DNA of 64,000 nucleotides, taken from the NCBI RefSeq assembly GCF_007655005.1, contig NZ_SZVW01000001.1:1-64000 (forward strand), written 5' to 3'. Made by a program: the position numbers and the translations under genes. Positions 57,549 through 64,000 of this stretch are shown piece by piece (the stretch's first letter is position 1; each line of letters starts with the position of its first letter). Under the pieces are notes generated by a model. That model did not search any database, was not told where the DNA came from, and saw only the letters and a program-made list of their open reading frames with translations. Origin of the DNA: Streptomyces tibetensis (GTDB taxonomy: Bacteria > Actinomycetota > Actinomycetes > Streptomycetales > Streptomycetaceae).

Positions 57549-58061
57549 ATGACAAGCGAGCTGCTCGACCAGGCCCTCGTCGAGGAGGCCACGAAGAAGT
57601 CCGGCCTCGTCTGGGTCCAGGGCCCCGACGGCCCGGCGCGTGCGCTGTGGCACGTGTGGCACGAGGGTGCCGCGTGCCTGGTGGGCGACGGGCCGGGCGA
57701 GCAGCCGCTGCCTGGTCTCGCCGACGGCGCCGAGGCGAAGGTGACGGTCCGCAGCAAGGACAAGGGCGGCCGGCTGGCCACCTGGACGGCGCGGGTCACG
57801 GAGCTCGCGCCGGGCTCGCAGGCGTGGGACGCGGCGGTCGCCGAGCTCAAGGGCAAACGGCTGAACGCGCCCGACGGCGAGGCCATGACCGACCGCTGGG
57901 CCCGCGAGTGCCGGGTGCTGCGCCTGGAACCGACGGGGGCGACGGCGCCCCTGCCCGACGGCTCGCTGTCCGAGCCTCCCCTGCCGTCCCCGGCGATCAC
58001 CCGCCGGCCGGTCCCGGCGGGACTGCCCCGCCTGCTGCTGAAGAAGCGCAAACGGACCTGA
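57549..58061 (+). CDS. Uncharacterised protein, possibly split-barrel flavin-binding fold
   Basis: A 170-residue protein from ATG 57549, beginning 24 bp after corA. SGLVWVQGPDGPARALWHVW, then LVGDGPGEQPLPGLADGAEA and VTVRSKDKGGRLATWTARVT read as antiparallel strands of a PNPOx-like barrel, followed by a helix with LKGKRLNAPDGEAMTDRWAR. No catalytic motif was recognised. A Pro-rich basic tail (LLLKKRKRT) ends the protein. The close spacing suggests cotranscription with corA. Confidence 0.65.
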   Translation: MTSELLDQALVEEATKKSGLVWVQGPDGPARALWHVWHEGAACLVGDGPGEQPLPGLADGAEAKVTVRSKDKGGRLATWTARVTELAPGSQAWDAAVAELKGKRLNAPDGEAMTDRWARECRVLRLEPTGATAPLPDGSLSEPPLPSPAITRRPVPAGLPRLLLKKRKRT

Positions 58062-58065
58062 CGGC

Positions 58066-58821
58066 CTAGGAGGACGGCAGCTGCCTGCCGTAGTCCACCG
58101 TCTCGTTCCTCTCCGGCTCCCGGAGGGAGAAGTCCTCGCCCCAGCCGGAGAAGGTGAGGGTGCCCGCCCCACCGGCCCGCTCCAGGCGCAGGGGGTACGG
58201 CTTGCCCTCGAGGGAGACCTCCAGGGTGCCGCCGGAACCCTTGTCACCGGTGACGCGGATGGTGCGGACGCCCGCCTCCTCGTCGTGGCCGTCCGTCGCG
58301 AGCGTCCCGTGCAGGGTCAGCAGACTGTCGAGGAGGAGACGCTTGTCCGTGAAACCACTGAACTTCTTGTACGAGGGGTCGCCCTGCGGCACCTTCACGT
58401 ACTTGCCGCCGAGCTTGGAGGCCGCCGCCGCGTCCCCCTCGCCGCTGTCGCTCTTGCCGTCGCCGTGAGTCCAGAACTCGGCGTCCGCCTTGACGTAGAG
58501 CTGCTCGCCGATGCGCAGCAGCTTGAAGGTCGCGCCCTCGGAGGTGACCGAGCCGTCGCCGCCGTCGTCCTTCAGCCGGACGTCGAGCGCGTAGGTCCGC
58601 CCGCCGCTGACGACGTTGCCGTGCATCCGGACCGCCCCGGCGGATTCGGCGGCGGACCGGGTCTTGCCCTGGATCTTGGCGGCGGGCAGTCTGCCGACGC
58701 CGTTGGTGCCCTCGTTCGGATCCTCCGCGCAGCCGGTGAGCACCGTTCCCGTCACGAGCAGGGCGCATGTCGCGCTCGCGAGTGCCGCACGGCGGCCACG
58801 GCTCTGGCGAATCGGAGTCAC
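58066..58821 (-). CDS. LppX/LprG-like lipoprotein
   Basis: A 251-residue lipoprotein from GTG 58821; the signal ends TGTVLTGC (Cys ~26). The mature part has KIQGKTRSAAESAGAVRMHG, LYVKADAEFWTHGDG and GGTLEVSLEGKPYPLRLERA, the half-barrel of the LppX/LprAFG lipid-carrier family. These carry or sense lipids at the outer face of the membrane. It is convergent with the preceding gene (stops 5 bp apart). Confidence 0.75.
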   Translation of the reverse strand: MTPIRQSRGRRAALASATCALLVTGTVLTGCAEDPNEGTNGVGRLPAAKIQGKTRSAAESAGAVRMHGNVVSGGRTYALDVRLKDDGGDGSVTSEGATFKLLRIGEQLYVKADAEFWTHGDGKSDSGEGDAAAASKLGGKYVKVPQGDPSYKKFSGFTDKRLLLDSLLTLHGTLATDGHDEEAGVRTIRVTGDKGSGGTLEVSLEGKPYPLRLERAGGAGTLTFSGWGEDFSLREPERNETVDYGRQLPSS

Positions 58822-59046
58822 AGGTGGGGCTGCCTCTCTGACGGGAGACCTGAACGGCGTACCGCAGGGTACCGGGGTCGTGCGGGCGGATCGGAGCCAG
58901 TCCGTCCGGACCGGCCGCCGACGCGTCACCGATCAGGACGGGCTAGCCTGAAGCCCACCCGAGCGGGCAATTCGGAAGACACAGGCACAAAAACAGCCAC
59001 ACGGACAGCCATCACGAACCACCCCGCACGAAAAGGAGCCGCGGCC

Positions 59047-60330
59047 ATGGCAGCGGGCGCCCCCCGGATCTTCGTATCGCACCTCCAAGGTGTCGCCGTC
59101 TTCGACCCAGCCGGCGACCAGGTGGGGCGGGTGCGTGATCTCGTCGTCATGCTGCGGGTGGGACAGCGACCGCCCAGGCTGCTCGGCCTCGTCGTCGAAC
59201 TCGCCACCCGCCGCCGTATCTTCCTGCCGATGACCCGGGTCACCGCCATCCAGTCCGGCCAGATCATCACCACCGGCGTGCTCAACGTGCGGCGTTTCGA
59301 GCAGCGGCCCACCGAGCGGCTGGTCTTCGGGGAGCTGCTGGACCGGCGGGTGACGCTCACCGAGACCGGCGAGGACGTCAGCGTCCTCGATCTGTCGGTG
59401 CATCAGCTGCCGGCCCGCCGGGAGTGGGAGATCGACCGGGTCTTCGTCCGCAAGGGCAGGAAGGGCAGTGCCTTCCGGCGCGCCAAGGGCGAGGCGCTGA
59501 CCGTCGAGTGGACCGCCGTCACCGGGTTCTCCCTGGAGGAGCAGGGGCAGGGTGCCGAGAGCCTGCTCGCCACGTTCGAGCAGCTGCGCCCGGCCGACCT
59601 GGCCAACGTCCTGCACCACCTCTCCTCCAAGCGCCGGGCCGAGGTCGCCGCCGCACTCGACGACGACCGGCTCGCCGATGTGCTGGAGGAGCTGCCCGAG
59701 GACGACCAGATCGAGATCCTCGGCAAGCTGAAGGAGGAGCGCGCCGCCGACGTCCTGGAGGCCATGGACCCGGACGACGCGGCCGACCTGCTGGGCGAGC
59801 TGCCGACGGACGATCAGGAGCGGCTGCTGAGCCTGATGCAGCCCGGCGACGCGGCCGACATGCGCCGTCTGATGTCGTACGAGGACCGTACGGCCGGCGG
59901 TCTGATGACCACCGAGCCGATCGTGCTGCGCCCGGACGCCACCGTCGCCGACGCCCTCGCCCGTGTCCGCAACGCCGATCTCTCCCCCGCGCTGGCCGCC
60001 CAGGTCTACGTCTGCCGGCCCCCCGACGAGACGCCGACCGGCAAGTATCTGGGCACGGTCCACTTCCAGCGCCTGCTGCGCGAGCCACCACCGTCCCTGG
60101 TCAGCTCGATCCTGGACAGCGATCTGCAGCCGCTCGACCCCGAGGCGGAGCTGCCCGCCATCGCGGGCTTCTTCGCCACGTACGACATGGTCGCGGCGCC
60201 CGTCGTCGACGAGGCCGGCTCGCTGCTGGGCGCGGTGACGGTGGACGACGTGCTCGACCACATGCTCCCGGAGGACTGGCGGGAGACGGAGTTCCACTTG
60301 GACGAGGAGGTGGCGACCGATGGTTCCTGA
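59047..60330 (+). CDS. Soluble PRC-barrel / MgtE-N / CBS-domain protein
   Basis: A 427-residue protein from ATG 59047 (AAAAGGAG upstream). Residues ~5-160 hold two PRC-barrel-like units (LQGVAVFDPAGDQVGRVRDL, then REWEIDRVFVRKGRKG). Residues ~180-285 are MgtE-N superhelical repeats (ADLANVLHHLSSKRRAEVAA, RLADVLEELPEDDQIEILGK, AADLLGELPTDDQERLLSLM). Residues ~290-415 are a pair of CBS domains (TAGGLMTTEPIVLRPDATVA, VAAPVVDEAGSLLGAVTVDD). The MgtE membrane domain is absent, so it is a free Mg2+ or nucleotide sensor. It overlaps the DUF1003 gene by 11 bp. Confidence 0.88.
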   Translation: MAAGAPRIFVSHLQGVAVFDPAGDQVGRVRDLVVMLRVGQRPPRLLGLVVELATRRRIFLPMTRVTAIQSGQIITTGVLNVRRFEQRPTERLVFGELLDRRVTLTETGEDVSVLDLSVHQLPARREWEIDRVFVRKGRKGSAFRRAKGEALTVEWTAVTGFSLEEQGQGAESLLATFEQLRPADLANVLHHLSSKRRAEVAAALDDDRLADVLEELPEDDQIEILGKLKEERAADVLEAMDPDDAADLLGELPTDDQERLLSLMQPGDAADMRRLMSYEDRTAGGLMTTEPIVLRPDATVADALARVRNADLSPALAAQVYVCRPPDETPTGKYLGTVHFQRLLREPPPSLVSSILDSDLQPLDPEAELPAIAGFFATYDMVAAPVVDEAGSLLGAVTVDDVLDHMLPEDWRETEFHLDEEVATDGS

Positions 60331-60919
60331 GCGCGAGAGCCCGCGCGAACGCACGCCGGCGGGCGCCACGGCCGCATCCCGGCCCCGCACCACCCGCCTC
60401 GACCAGCCGCTGCCACCCCGGCGCCGGTTCCTGCCCGAGTACGACCCGGAGGCCTTCGGGCGGCTGTCGGAGCGCATCGCGCGCTTCCTGGGCACCGGGC
60501 GGTTCATCGTCTGGATGACGGTGGTCATCATCCTGTGGGTGGTGTGGAACATCTTCGCGCCGCACGACCTGCGCTTCGACGAGTACCCGTTCATCTTCCT
60601 GACCCTGATGCTGTCCCTCCAGGCCTCCTACGCCGCCCCGCTGATCCTCCTCGCGCAGAACCGGCAGGACGACCGGGACCGGGTCAACCTGGAGCAGGAC
60701 CGCAAGCAGAACGAGCGGTCGATCGCCGACACCGAGTACCTGACGCGCGAGATCGCCGCCCTGCGCATCGGCCTGGGTGAGGTCGCCACCCGCGACTGGA
60801 TCCGCTCGGAGCTGCAGGACATGGTCAAGGAGATGGAGGAACGGCAGAACGGCCATCGTCACGACCCCGTCGTATTCCCGGCGGAACGGTCACGCGGACG
60901 TGACGCAGACGACCGCTGA
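60320..60919 (+). CDS. DUF1003 membrane protein
   Basis: A 199-residue protein from ATG 60320, overlapping the MgtE-N gene. Two membrane helices (RFIVWMTVVIILWVVWNIFA and PFIFLTLMLSLQASYAAPLI) with the DUF1003 signature LLAQNRQDDRDRVNLEQDRK just after the second. A coiled-coil C-terminal tail follows. Such proteins are often encoded with MgtE/CorA-type genes; translational overlap here suggests a complex with the soluble MgtE-N/CBS protein. Confidence 0.88.
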   Translation: MVPERESPRERTPAGATAASRPRTTRLDQPLPPRRRFLPEYDPEAFGRLSERIARFLGTGRFIVWMTVVIILWVVWNIFAPHDLRFDEYPFIFLTLMLSLQASYAAPLILLAQNRQDDRDRVNLEQDRKQNERSIADTEYLTREIAALRIGLGEVATRDWIRSELQDMVKEMEERQNGHRHDPVVFPAERSRGRDADDR

Positions 60920-60962
60920 GACGCTTTCCTACGCACCGGTACGGCGCCGTACCATCGTCCTT

Positions 60963-62096
60963 ATGGCTATGGAAGACGCGGTGCGCGAGGCACTGGCGAC
61001 GGTGAACGACCCCGAGATCCACAAGCCCATCACCGAACTCGGGATGGTCAAGTCGGTGGAGATCGGCGCGGACGGGGCGGTCGCGGTCACCGTGTACCTC
61101 ACGGTCTCGGGCTGCCCGATGCGGGAGACGATCACGCAGCGCGTGACCGACGCGGTCTCCGCGGTCGAGGGCGTCACCCGCGTCGACGTCACCCTCGACG
61201 TGATGAGCGACGAGCAGCGCAAGGAGCTGGCGTCCGCCCTGCGCGGCGGCCAGACCGAGCGCGAGGTCCCCTTCGCCAAGCCGGGCAGCCTGACCCGCGT
61301 CTACGCGGTCGCCTCCGGCAAGGGCGGTGTCGGCAAGTCCTCGGTGACGGTCAACCTGGCCGCGGCGATGGCGGCCGACGGCCTCAAGGTCGGTGTCGTC
61401 GACGCCGACATCTACGGCCACTCCGTGCCGCGCATGCTGGGCGCCGACGGCCGTCCCACCCAGGTCGAGAACATGATCATGCCGCCGTCGGCGAACGGCG
61501 TGAAGGTCATCTCCATCGGCATGTTCACCCCGGGCAACGCCCCGGTCGTCTGGCGCGGCCCGATGCTCCACCGTGCCCTCCAGCAGTTCCTGGCGGACGT
61601 GTACTGGGGCGACCTGGACGTCCTCCTCCTGGACCTGCCGCCCGGCACCGGCGACATCGCGATCTCCGTCGCGCAGCTGGTCCCGAACGCCGAGATCCTC
61701 GTCGTGACCACCCCGCAGCAGGCGGCGGCCGAGGTCGCCGAGCGCGCGGGCTCCATCGCCGTGCAGACCCACCAGAAGATCGTCGGCGTGGTCGAGAACA
61801 TGTCCGGCCTGCCCTGCCCGCACTGCGACGAGATGGTCGACGTCTTCGGCACGGGCGGCGGTCAGACGGTCGCCGACGGCCTGACCCGCACGACCGGCGC
61901 GAACGTCCCGGTCCTCGGCAGCATCCCGATCGACGTCCGCCTGCGCGAGGGCGGCGACGACGGCAAGCCGGTCGTCCTCACGGACCCCGACTCCCCCGCG
62001 GGATCGGCCCTCCGGGCGATCGCCGGCAAGCTGGGCGGCCGTCAGCGCGGCCTGTCGGGCCTGTCGCTGGGGATCACCCCGAAGAACAAGTTCTGA
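60963..62096 (+). CDS. mrp: Mrp/NBP35-family (ApbC) Fe-S cluster carrier ATPase
   Basis: A 377-residue protein from ATG 60963. Residues 1-95 are a MIP18/DUF59 domain (ALATVNDPEIHKPITELGMV, VSGCPMRETI). The P-loop is VASGKGGVGKSSVTVNLAAA (deviant Walker A), with DLPPGTGDIAISVAQLVP (Walker B region) and the cluster CxxC in ENMSGLPCPHCDE. It probably transfers Fe-S clusters to client enzymes. Confidence 0.95.
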   Translation: MAMEDAVREALATVNDPEIHKPITELGMVKSVEIGADGAVAVTVYLTVSGCPMRETITQRVTDAVSAVEGVTRVDVTLDVMSDEQRKELASALRGGQTEREVPFAKPGSLTRVYAVASGKGGVGKSSVTVNLAAAMAADGLKVGVVDADIYGHSVPRMLGADGRPTQVENMIMPPSANGVKVISIGMFTPGNAPVVWRGPMLHRALQQFLADVYWGDLDVLLLDLPPGTGDIAISVAQLVPNAEILVVTTPQQAAAEVAERAGSIAVQTHQKIVGVVENMSGLPCPHCDEMVDVFGTGGGQTVADGLTRTTGANVPVLGSIPIDVRLREGGDDGKPVVLTDPDSPAGSALRAIAGKLGGRQRGLSGLSLGITPKNKF

Positions 62097-62251
62097 TCGG
62101 ACGCCCCTGGGGGGACGCCCCCCCAGGGGCCCGGGGCTGTGTCGATTTGCGGCTCCACCGCGCGGGCGTGACGAGCCACAACGTGCCCGCCGCCGCCCGC
62201 TGACAGGCCCCCTACGGCGATGGGGCGCCGAAAACCCGGCGCCCCGAGGAC

Positions 62252-62923
62252 TCACGCGTACGCGGCGATGTCCTTCACCACGGCGAACCCGAGCCCGTAC
62301 GCGCTCATGCCCCTGCCGTACGCCCCGACGTGAACCCCCGCCGAGGTGGACCCGGCGAGCACCCATCCGAACTCGGACTCCCGGTAGTGGAACGCCGTCG
62401 GCACCCCGTCCACGGGCAGCGACAGCGTCGACCAGTCGGCCCCGTCCAGATCGTCCGCCAGCACCCAAGCCGTCTCGGTCTGCTGCTCCAGCCAGTCGTC
62501 CCGCAGCGCGTGGTCCATCTGCCCGGGCCAGGTGAAGGACAGCAGTCCGACGCCCGCGAGCCACGCCGCGGAGGACACCGAGGTGGCCTCCAGCAACCCC
62601 GTCCCGTCCGCCGTGCGCCGTGAGGGATTCGCCGCCACGGTCACGACGACCGCGAACTTCTCCTTGGCGTCCTGATCGCCCCCGGCCGCGTACTCGTTGC
62701 GAATGGTGGGTTCGTCCCCGTGCCCGATCGACCCGTGTTCCACGGCCCCGTCGGACGTCGTACCCACCTGCATCAGCCGGCGCGGTCCCGTGAAGGCCTC
62801 GTCGAGGCCGTACCACGGGAAGGGCGCACGCAGGTAGTCGTCGACCGTACGCCGGGCGAAGGGGGCCTGTTGTCCGCCCTCCGCGGCCGGCGTCTGCGCG
62901 ACAGCCCGACTCGTCGTCTCCAT
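62252..62923 (-). CDS. Uncharacterised conserved actinobacterial protein
   Basis: A 223-residue protein from ATG 62923 (METTSRAVAQTPAAEGGQQA). Recognisable segments are RTVDDYLRAPFPWYGLDEAF, DAKEKFAVVVTVAANPSRR, FTWPGQMDHALRDDWLEQQT and GVHVGAYGRGMSAYGLGFAV. No family with a known function was recognised. The composition is ordinary and the frame has normal codon use, so it is taken as real. It may be cytoplasmic. Confidence 0.65.
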   Translation of the reverse strand: METTSRAVAQTPAAEGGQQAPFARRTVDDYLRAPFPWYGLDEAFTGPRRLMQVGTTSDGAVEHGSIGHGDEPTIRNEYAAGGDQDAKEKFAVVVTVAANPSRRTADGTGLLEATSVSSAAWLAGVGLLSFTWPGQMDHALRDDWLEQQTETAWVLADDLDGADWSTLSLPVDGVPTAFHYRESEFGWVLAGSTSAGVHVGAYGRGMSAYGLGFAVVKDIAAYA

Positions 62924-63148
62924 GTGCCCGACGCCTCCTCGCTCTAGTCGGACCGGTACGGCCCGCCCCCCTTCGGGCGTACTCGTCACGGTCCGCACAA
63001 CAACTCGGCAGCATAGCCACACCGCTGCGAGCAGCAGGGAAACCGCCCGGCGCGTGGGCCGCACGGGGGCCCCGTTCAGGCCGTACACAGCCCGACCGGA
63101 GTATGAAACGCGTCACGCACCCGGGGCGCACGCCCCTGGGCGTGTCCC

Positions 63149-63598
63149 TCAGGTGGCGTCCGCGTCGAAGGGCGGCCGGTCGTCCGGGTCGGGCGTCTCG
63201 GGCTTCTTCGTCATGTCGATGCGGCCACCGGACGAACCGGCAGAGCCGGCGGACGAAGCGGAGGAGGTGTCGGAGTCACGGCTGTGGACGGCGTCGGTGA
63301 CCTCGGCCATCTCCTTCTTCAGGTCGAAGCCGTTGCGGATCTCCTTGAGCCCCAGGTCCTCGTTGTCCAGCTGCTTGCGGATGAACGTCTTGGGGTTGAG
63401 GTCCTCGAACTCGAAGTCCTTGAACTCCGGGCCGAGTTCCTCCCGGATGTCGTTCTTGGCGCTCTCCGAGAACTCACGGATCTTCCGGATCGTGCGCGTC
63501 ACGTCCTGGATGACCTTGGGGAGCTTGTCCGGACCGAAGACGAGCACGGCAAGGACGATGAGCGTCACCAGCTCGAGTGGTCCTATGTCATTGAACAC
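63149..63598 (-). CDS. tatB: Sec-independent protein translocase TatB
   Basis: A 149-residue protein from GTG 63598. It opens MFNDIGPLELVTLIVLAVLV with the single membrane helix and the Glu at position 9, then the hinge FGPDKLPKVIQDVTRTIRKI amphipathic helix. A charged tail rich in Ser/Asp ends the protein. TatB passes folded, twin-arginine-signal proteins to TatC. The upstream neighbour is the HtrA-like protease gene, a pairing common in Streptomyces. Confidence 0.95.
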   Translation of the reverse strand: MFNDIGPLELVTLIVLAVLVFGPDKLPKVIQDVTRTIRKIREFSESAKNDIREELGPEFKDFEFEDLNPKTFIRKQLDNEDLGLKEIRNGFDLKKEMAEVTDAVHSRDSDTSSASSAGSAGSSGGRIDMTKKPETPDPDDRPPFDADAT

Positions 63599-63817
63599 CT
63601 GAAGCTCCTAAAGCGATGTCCTCGGTCCTCGGCCCTCGTGGTCGGTGCGGGTCTTGCCGTGGTCCGGGCCGGACCCACGGTACCCGCCGATCCCGTCCGA
63701 CCGGTACTGTCCCGGGACCTCCGAGTGCGGGAGGTGTGAGCGCTTTCCCGATTGTTTGCCTTGTCGGTCCGTTGTGAGGCCTGATGAGACGCCCTCCCGG
63801 GGCCAGGACCTCATGTC

Positions 63818-64000
63818 TCAGCCATCCGACGACCCGAGGACGAGCGAGACCTTGCGCTCCTTGCCGCCGCGCTCGACGGTCAGCTCCAGCCGGTCGCCGG
63901 GGCGATGGGCCCGGGTCTTCACGATCAGTTCCTCGCCGGAGTGCACCCGTGCGCCGTCGACCTCCGTGATGACGTCGCCCGACCTGATCCCTGCCTTGGC
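63818..64000 (-). CDS. HtrA/DegP-like serine protease, PDZ C-terminus (5' part outside window)
   Basis: Sixty codons plus stop are visible. They encode AKAGIRSGDVITEVDGARVH, then SGEELIVKTRAHRPGDRLEL and TVERGGKERKVSLVLGSSDG, the last two-thirds of a PDZ domain as in S1C proteases. The catalytic domain would lie beyond the right edge. The stop is 219 bp ahead of tatB on the same strand. Confidence 0.82.
   Translation of the reverse strand, partial: AKAGIRSGDVITEVDGARVHSGEELIVKTRAHRPGDRLELTVERGGKERKVSLVLGSSDG

Overview
The window is high-GC actinomycete chromosome, almost certainly Streptomyces: third-codon GC is very high, GTG and TTG starts are common, and the genes include mycothiol/SigR signals, a WblC regulator, AdnAB, TatB and many small Streptomyces-type proteins. 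Gene content and order resemble the central core of the S. coelicolor chromosome (recalled, not searched). No rRNA, tRNA, insertion sequence, prophage or CRISPR array was seen.

Layout. 1-4400: 3' part of a TerD-family gene, a YgjP-type metalloprotease, and an overlapping E1-like (ThiF) / ABC1-kinase pair. 4400-6300: a zinc-ribbon miniprotein, a small basic protein and wblC, the last with a ~600-nt leader holding an upstream ORF and an intrinsic terminator. 6300-19420: a DNA repair and redox block (uvrD2, mycoredoxin, nudC, an M20 peptidase, adnB, adnA, an alkyltransferase-like protein). The wblC-uvrD2-mrx1-nudC-adnB-adnA order is the same as around whiB7 in mycobacteria. 19600-25620: a very large flippase-like membrane protein with a degenerate kinase domain, then two tandem lipoprotein alpha/beta-hydrolase peptidases. 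25690-31680: moeZ under a SigR-type promoter, and a four-gene envelope-polysaccharide locus (PelF-like glycosyltransferase, membrane protein, epimerase, spherulin-4 family protein). 31900-37520: a peptide-type ABC transporter operon whose leader encodes a leaderless 30-residue peptide ending Cys-Cys, followed by an intrinsic terminator.

37550-49140: DUF3152 metalloprotease-like protein, hydrolases, TetR regulator, DUF3107, a ferritin-like protein, a DEAD-box RNA helicase with an apparent CTG start and a long Lys/Arg repeat tail, and a NYN-domain protein. 49200-55950: a V8-like protease fused to an alpha/beta hydrolase, MarC, PHP phosphoesterase, an MFS transporter with an operator-like dyad between its -35 and -10, and a SUFU-domain protein. 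56000-64000: CorA with a short upstream ORF, a soluble PRC/MgtE-N/CBS protein overlapping a DUF1003 membrane protein, Mrp ATPase, TatB, and the PDZ end of an HtrA-like protease.

The strongest signals for follow-up are regulatory (wblC leader, Cys-Cys leader, three SigR-type promoters), the Pel-like polysaccharide locus, and the protease-hydrolase fusion.
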